Positions 62,001 through 64,000 of a stretch of 64,000 bases of DNA are shown one piece after another. This DNA is from an uncultured Winogradskyella sp. GTDB taxonomy: Bacteria > Bacteroidota > Bacteroidia > Flavobacteriales > Flavobacteriaceae. The stretch spans positions 186,001 through 250,000 of the forward strand of contig CAJXLB010000003.1 of NCBI GenBank assembly GCA_913055905.1. Reading direction: 5' to 3'. The position numbers and the translations under genes are program-made. Numbering within the stretch: the stretch's first letter is position 1; every line of letters starts with the position of its first letter. Below the pieces are notes generated by a model. That model had not been told where the DNA came from, did not search any database, and was given only the letters and a program-made list of their open reading frames with translations.

Positions 62001-62480
62001 TTTATTAAGCGCTTTAGCTTCACCATTGAGAACATCTCCAATGGCAAAATCGGATTTTTGAACCAAATCGTTAATCATTCCCTGAAGACCCATCTCACGA
62101 CCATCGTCCGGAGAATAGATTCTCGTGATGCCATAATCCATGAGCTCCTTAATCTCTTCTGGAAGGATGACACCGCCTCCTCCACCAAAAATCTTGATGT
62201 GTCCTGCACCCTTTTCCTTCAACAAATCATACATATACTTGAAATACTCATTATGCCCACCTTGGTAGGAGGTCATAGCTATGGCGTTAGCATCTTCTTG
62301 AATAGCTGTATTTACAACTTCTTCAACACTTCTGTCATGTCCTAAGTGTATAACTTCTACACCTGTAGATTGAATGATACGACGCATAATGTTGATAGCG
62401 GCATCATGGCCATCAAATAATGAGGCGGCAGTAACAATACGTACTTTATGTTTGGGTTTATAAGGTGCAACTTGTTCCAT
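59037..62480 (-). CDS. icmF: Fused isobutyryl-CoA mutase IcmF (B12-dependent)
   Basis: An 1147-residue enzyme that interconverts isobutyryl-CoA and n-butyryl-CoA (or related acyl-CoAs). Order of domains: B12-binding domain (about 10-150; [13 protein letters not shown] is the base-on His motif), a MeaB-like G-protein chaperone domain (about 190-420; Walker [37 protein letters not shown]), a linker, and the methylmalonyl-CoA mutase-type barrel (about 560-1147; [35 protein letters not shown]). This order is specific for IcmF and not for split methylmalonyl-CoA mutase. The promoter is TAAATTTG at 62508-62515. The exact substrate is not determined. Confidence 0.94.
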   Translation of the reverse strand: MEQVAPYKPKHKVRIVTAASLFDGHDAAINIMRRIIQSTGVEVIHLGHDRSVEEVVNTAIQEDANAIAMTSYQGGHNEYFKYMYDLLKEKGAGHIKIFGGGGGVILPEEIKELMDYGITRIYSPDDGREMGLQGMINDLVQKSDFAIGDVLNGEAKALNKKNPKDIARVISSAENFPEVAKDALKEISKKNETSKTPVLGITGTGGAGKSSLVDELVRRFLIDFPERTIGLISVDPSKRKTGGALLGDRIRMNAINNPRVYMRSLATRQSNLALSKYVSEAIEVLKAAEFDLIILETSGIGQSDTEIMEHSDVALYVMTPEFGAATQLEKIDMLDFADLVAINKFDKRGALDALRDVKKQYMRNNNLWDIPQDELPVFGTIASQFNDPGMNTLYKAIMDKLVEKTDTDLKSTFEISKEMSEKIYVIPPNRTRYLSEISENNRTYDKKAEEQVDVAQKLYGIFKTICSVGEVSSEDVEQSLLGKQGLDQDEILKQVQNDKKDFIKLLIAEFDRVKMDLDPYNWEVILGWDEKVNRYKAPIYSFKVRDKEIKIETHTESLSHTQIPKVALPKYKAWGDILRWSLQENVPGEFPYTSGLYPFKRTGEDPTRMFAGEGGPERTNRRFHYVSLGMPAKRLSTAFDSVTLYGNDPDYRPDIYGKIGNAGVSICCLDDAKKLYSGFNLADPMTSVSMTINGPAPMLLGFFMNAAIDQQCELYIKENGLEKEVEAKIAKIYKDKGVERPIYRGELPEGNDGLGLMLLGVTGDKVLPKAVYQEIKAKTIAQVRGTVQADILKEDQAQNTCIFSTEFALRLMGDVQEYFIEHNVRNFYSVSISGYHIAEAGANPITQLALTLSNGFTYVEYYLSRGMDINKFGPNLSFFFSNGIDPEYAVIGRVARRIWAKALKHKYGANPRAQMLKYHIQTSGRSLHAQEIDFNDIRTTLQALYAIYDNCNSLHTNAYDEAITTPTEESVRRAMAIQLIINKELGLAKNENPIQGSFIIEELTDLVEEAVLLEFDRITERGGVLGAMETMYQRSKIQEESLYYETLKHNGEFPIIGVNTFLSSKGSPTVQPAEVIRATTEEKEFQIKTLENLHKANDTDELLKDLQHKAINNQNIFEALMEVCKVCSLGQITKALFEVGGQYRRNM

Positions 62481-62507
62481 TCGTAAATAACTTGCGATTT
62501 AGTGGTG

Positions 62508-62515
62508 CAAATTTA
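62508..62515 (-). promoter_or_regulatory. Probable -7 element for icmF
   Basis: TAAATTTG on the minus strand fits TAnnTTTG, 27 bp before the ATG. No TTG at -33 was found. Confidence 0.4.
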
Positions 62516-62575
62516 TAGATTATTGAAAATTATATGCTATATATTAAGAATTATATAAGGATCAGAACTTAAAAT

Positions 62576-62617
62576 AGTGCAAAAATTGGGCAAGCCGTGC
62601 CTAGGTTCTGTTGCACT
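62576..62617 (+). repeat. Hairpin-forming inverted repeat upstream of the 64-residue ORF
   Basis: AGTGCAA at 62576-62582 pairs with TTGCACT at 62611-62617, and a shorter inner GGCA/TGCC pair lies within. The inner DNA is unusually GC-rich for this gap. The site lies upstream of the predicted icmF RNA start on the other strand, so it is not in the icmF leader. It could be an operator or the leader of the small ORF. Confidence 0.3.
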
Positions 62618-62711
62618 TAAATAATTATGACCATCTTGTTTATGAACAATTTAAATTTTATTAGGTCTTGTATCCGAAAAATCATTACCTTGATAACAAG
62701 TTATCCGAAAA

Positions 62712-62906
62712 GTGAACTACACAGAGAAATTATTGACAAAAAAGCGTAAGCTTAAATCACAATACGCCAGCCTTGTAGAATACGCCTACAATCTGCGTGA
62801 AAGTGATGATGCCTTGAGTGATTTTGCTGCATTTAGGGCCATGCTCTTGCTCAACAAAATCAACAAATTAAAATTTGTGGTTGAGGATAATACCACCCTA
62901 CCTTAG
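62712..62906 (+). CDS. 64-residue helical hypothetical protein
   Basis: A short reading frame with GTG start at 62712. The product (MNYTEKLLTKKRKLKSQYAS, LVEYAYNLRESDDALSDFAA, FRAMLLLNKINKLKFVVEDN) is a charged helical pair that looks like a real small protein. It may resemble small Bacteroidota helical proteins of about 60 residues, but no family can be named. It is upstream of a candidate small RNA. The function is unknown. Confidence 0.5.
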   Translation: MNYTEKLLTKKRKLKSQYASLVEYAYNLRESDDALSDFAAFRAMLLLNKINKLKFVVEDNTTLP

Positions 62907-62988
62907 CTTATAGCTTTTAAACAAGACTTAATTAATTGCTAATGTTAGCATAACATTCATACTGAATAAAATAAGCATCTTTGTACTG

Positions 62989-63075
62989 CAAAAGAATAGT
63001 TAGATAAGTCTTTAAAGAGATTACAGAAGTTAGTTAGATTGGTAAAGTCGGTACGAAGTATCGACTTTTCTATTT
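62989..63075 (+). ncRNA. Candidate small RNA with its own terminator
   Basis: A near-consensus -7 element (CATCTTTG, 62976-62983) precedes about 85 bases without a plausible ORF, ending in the terminator at 63044-63075. The transcribed part contains AGTTAGATAAGTCTTTAAAG and TACAGAAGTTAGTTAGATTG, with repeated GTTAGAT/GTTAG motifs. The terminator points along the plus strand, and no plus-strand gene lies within 130 bp upstream, so a short stand-alone transcript is the simplest reading. I cannot name an RNA family. Confidence 0.45.
63044..63075 (+). terminator. Terminator of the candidate small RNA
   Basis: AAAGTCGGTAC at 63044-63054, loop GAA, GTATCGACTTT at 63058-63068 (one G-U), then TCTATTTTT. 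The T-run is on the plus strand only, so it is not the terminator of the BtuF-like gene on the minus strand. Confidence 0.75.
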
Positions 63076-63861
63076 TTAAACATGTAACGACTTAAAGTAT
63101 TCAAAGGCATATTGCATTCGGCTGCCGTACCACGAGAATGGTTCGCCGTCAACAATTTTAACCGCTTTGGATGGAAATTGCTGTTTTATAAATTCAACAT
63201 CTTCTGTTTTGAACGGAAAAGGTTCGGTGGAGAGAAAAATGTAGTCTGCATTTTTAAGCAGGTCATCCTCAAGCTGAATTTCGGGATAGCGGTCGTATGC
63301 AGCAAAAACATTTTCAAATCCAGCTTCATAAAGCATGCTATTGATAAATGTTTTTGATCCTACTACCATATAAGGATTTTTCCATATGAAGTAAGCCACT
63401 TTTTTGGTTGTCCCTTCCTTTCTAAGCCAGTTCTTAAACTTATCATCTTCATTTAAGATATTATCCAATAAAATCTTAGCCTCATATTCAACGGAAAAAA
63501 TATCAGCATATAACGCTATTAATTCCAAGGCATCCATCATGGTATAAATATCACTGACGTGTACGGGAGCAATTTTTTCCAATTGATGAATCATGTCCTT
63601 GGTGTTTTCTTCCTTATTACAGAGAATAATATCTGGTTTTAAGTCTTGGATACGTTTCATTTTAACGGACTTTGTACCGCCAACAACTGTTTTTCTATGC
63701 CTGAGATCTGAGGGATGCACACAGAATTTTGTAATACCAACTAAACTATCTTCCAGCCCTAGGTCTACAATTAATTCTGTGATTGACGGCACTAAGGAGA
63801 CTATGCGCTTTGGAACGCCTTTAAGTTCAACCTTACGTTGCATTTGGTCTTTAACAATCAT
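63076..63861 (-). CDS. Helical-backbone metal receptor, BtuF-like (cobalamin/iron-complex-binding)
   Basis: A 261-residue protein of the periplasmic-binding fold type III. The start reads KRIVSLVPSITELIVDLGLE, then DSLVGITKFCVHPSDLRH, TKSVKMKRIQDLKPDIILCN and a long backbone helix near 120-150, ending MQYAFEYFKSL. These match BtuF-like receptors. There is no signal peptide or lipobox at the start (MIVKDQMQRKVELKGVPKRI), so it may not be exported by Sec. Its place beside the B12-dependent icmF suggests cobalamin, but the ligand is not proven. It follows a gene that ends 55 bp upstream. Confidence 0.78.
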   Translation of the reverse strand: MIVKDQMQRKVELKGVPKRIVSLVPSITELIVDLGLEDSLVGITKFCVHPSDLRHRKTVVGGTKSVKMKRIQDLKPDIILCNKEENTKDMIHQLEKIAPVHVSDIYTMMDALELIALYADIFSVEYEAKILLDNILNEDDKFKNWLRKEGTTKKVAYFIWKNPYMVVGSKTFINSMLYEAGFENVFAAYDRYPEIQLEDDLLKNADYIFLSTEPFPFKTEDVEFIKQQFPSKAVKIVDGEPFSWYGSRMQYAFEYFKSLHV

Positions 63862-63916
63862 TAGACTGGAATTTAAAATACATTTTTAAGACTTCGCTAA
63901 AGCAGGTACGCTAGCT

Positions 63917-64000
63917 CTAGTTTGACAAAATGGCCTGCATTTGCTGTTGAAGGGCTTCCGCCTTTTGGGCGGCTGCTTGAGCAAAATCCTCCCTTTGTGA
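63917..64000 (-). CDS. C-terminal end of an unknown gene, cut by the window edge
   Basis: A frame enters from the right edge and stops at TAG (63917-63919). The last 27 residues read QREDFAQAAAQKAEALQQQM and then QAILSN, an Ala/Gln-rich helix. It is co-directional with the BtuF-like gene. The fragment is too short to identify. Confidence 0.4.
   Translation of the reverse strand, partial: SQREDFAQAAAQKAEALQQQMQAILSN

Noticed and set aside
62481-62711. Cobalamin riboswitch before icmF
   Set aside because: No B12-box-like conserved core is seen, and the predicted icmF RNA start leaves only about 20 leader bases.
1-64000. tRNA, rRNA, tmRNA and CRISPR arrays
   Set aside because: I looked through the gaps for cloverleaf ends, conserved rRNA stretches and regularly spaced repeats and found none. 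A computed search (tRNAscan-SE, CRISPR finder) would be decisive.

Overview
The window reads as one contiguous piece of chromosome from a member of the Bacteroidota, most likely family Flavobacteriaceae. The grounds are three large secreted proteins ending in type B sorting domains of the type IX secretion system (T9SS), many short lipoproteins, low GC content, promoters that fit the Bacteroidota pattern TTG-N19..21-TAnnTTTG, a DnaJ with half of the zinc finger, and a bacillithiol-type YpdA reductase. No rRNA, tRNA, CRISPR array, prophage, integrase or transposase was recognised. This is mostly ordinary core chromosome.

Layout. 1-3.7 kb: 3' part of ctaA (heme A synthase), a pRiA4b Orf3-like protein, a DUF805 membrane protein and a two-gene ABC exporter. 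3.7-14.2 kb: three T9SS type B surface or secreted proteins sharing an Asp-rich repeat of about 90 residues (4, 1 and 11 copies). 14.2-20.8 kb: uvrB, a TerB-like protein, an esterase, sucC and lysA. 21-30.6 kb: secreted proteins and peptidases: a duplicated-domain secreted protein, a lipoprotein, a tricorn-type S41 protease, an S9 peptidase fused to a SUMF1/FGE-like domain, a 44-residue membrane protein, a DUF6090 protein, an M23 peptidase and a 49-residue ORF. 30.6-40.1 kb, minus strand: M28 peptidase, PPK2 kinase, an NtrC-like regulator without a DNA-binding domain, a DUF6268 protein, MscS, a NatAB-like ABC exporter, dnaJ and grpE. 40.2-45.5 kb: YceI lipoprotein, DUF748 protein, and a fasciclin protein divergent from an ECF sigma/anti-sigma pair. 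45.5-58.9 kb: housekeeping and envelope genes (TIGR01777 epimerase, mnmD, a CxxCH lipoprotein, DUF4920, ilvE, MazG-like, DUF5723, M49 peptidase, SRPBCC/GyrI-like, crcB, DUF1684, ypdA, Lrp/AsnC, a possible four-helix protein, a retropepsin-like protein). 59-64 kb: icmF (B12-dependent fused acyl-CoA mutase), a small ORF, a candidate small RNA, a BtuF-like metal receptor and the end of one more gene.

How genes work together. The tricorn-like protease and the S9 peptidase are 19 bp apart and probably act in sequence on exported peptides. dnaJ and grpE form a chaperone operon with a clear promoter and terminator. The ECF sigma and anti-sigma genes overlap by 4 bp and probably control the divergent fasciclin gene. 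The BtuF-like protein may serve cobalamin supply for IcmF.

The observations most worth a second look are the S9-SUMF1 fusion with a cysteine-free FGE-like domain, the NtrC-like regulator lacking its HTH, the candidate small RNA near 63.0 kb, the repeat-rich T9SS cluster, the bilobed retropepsin-like protein and the apparently leaderless uvrB promoter. I do not see a multi-gene system that I can claim as new. Everything rests on reading the sequence; no database search was run.
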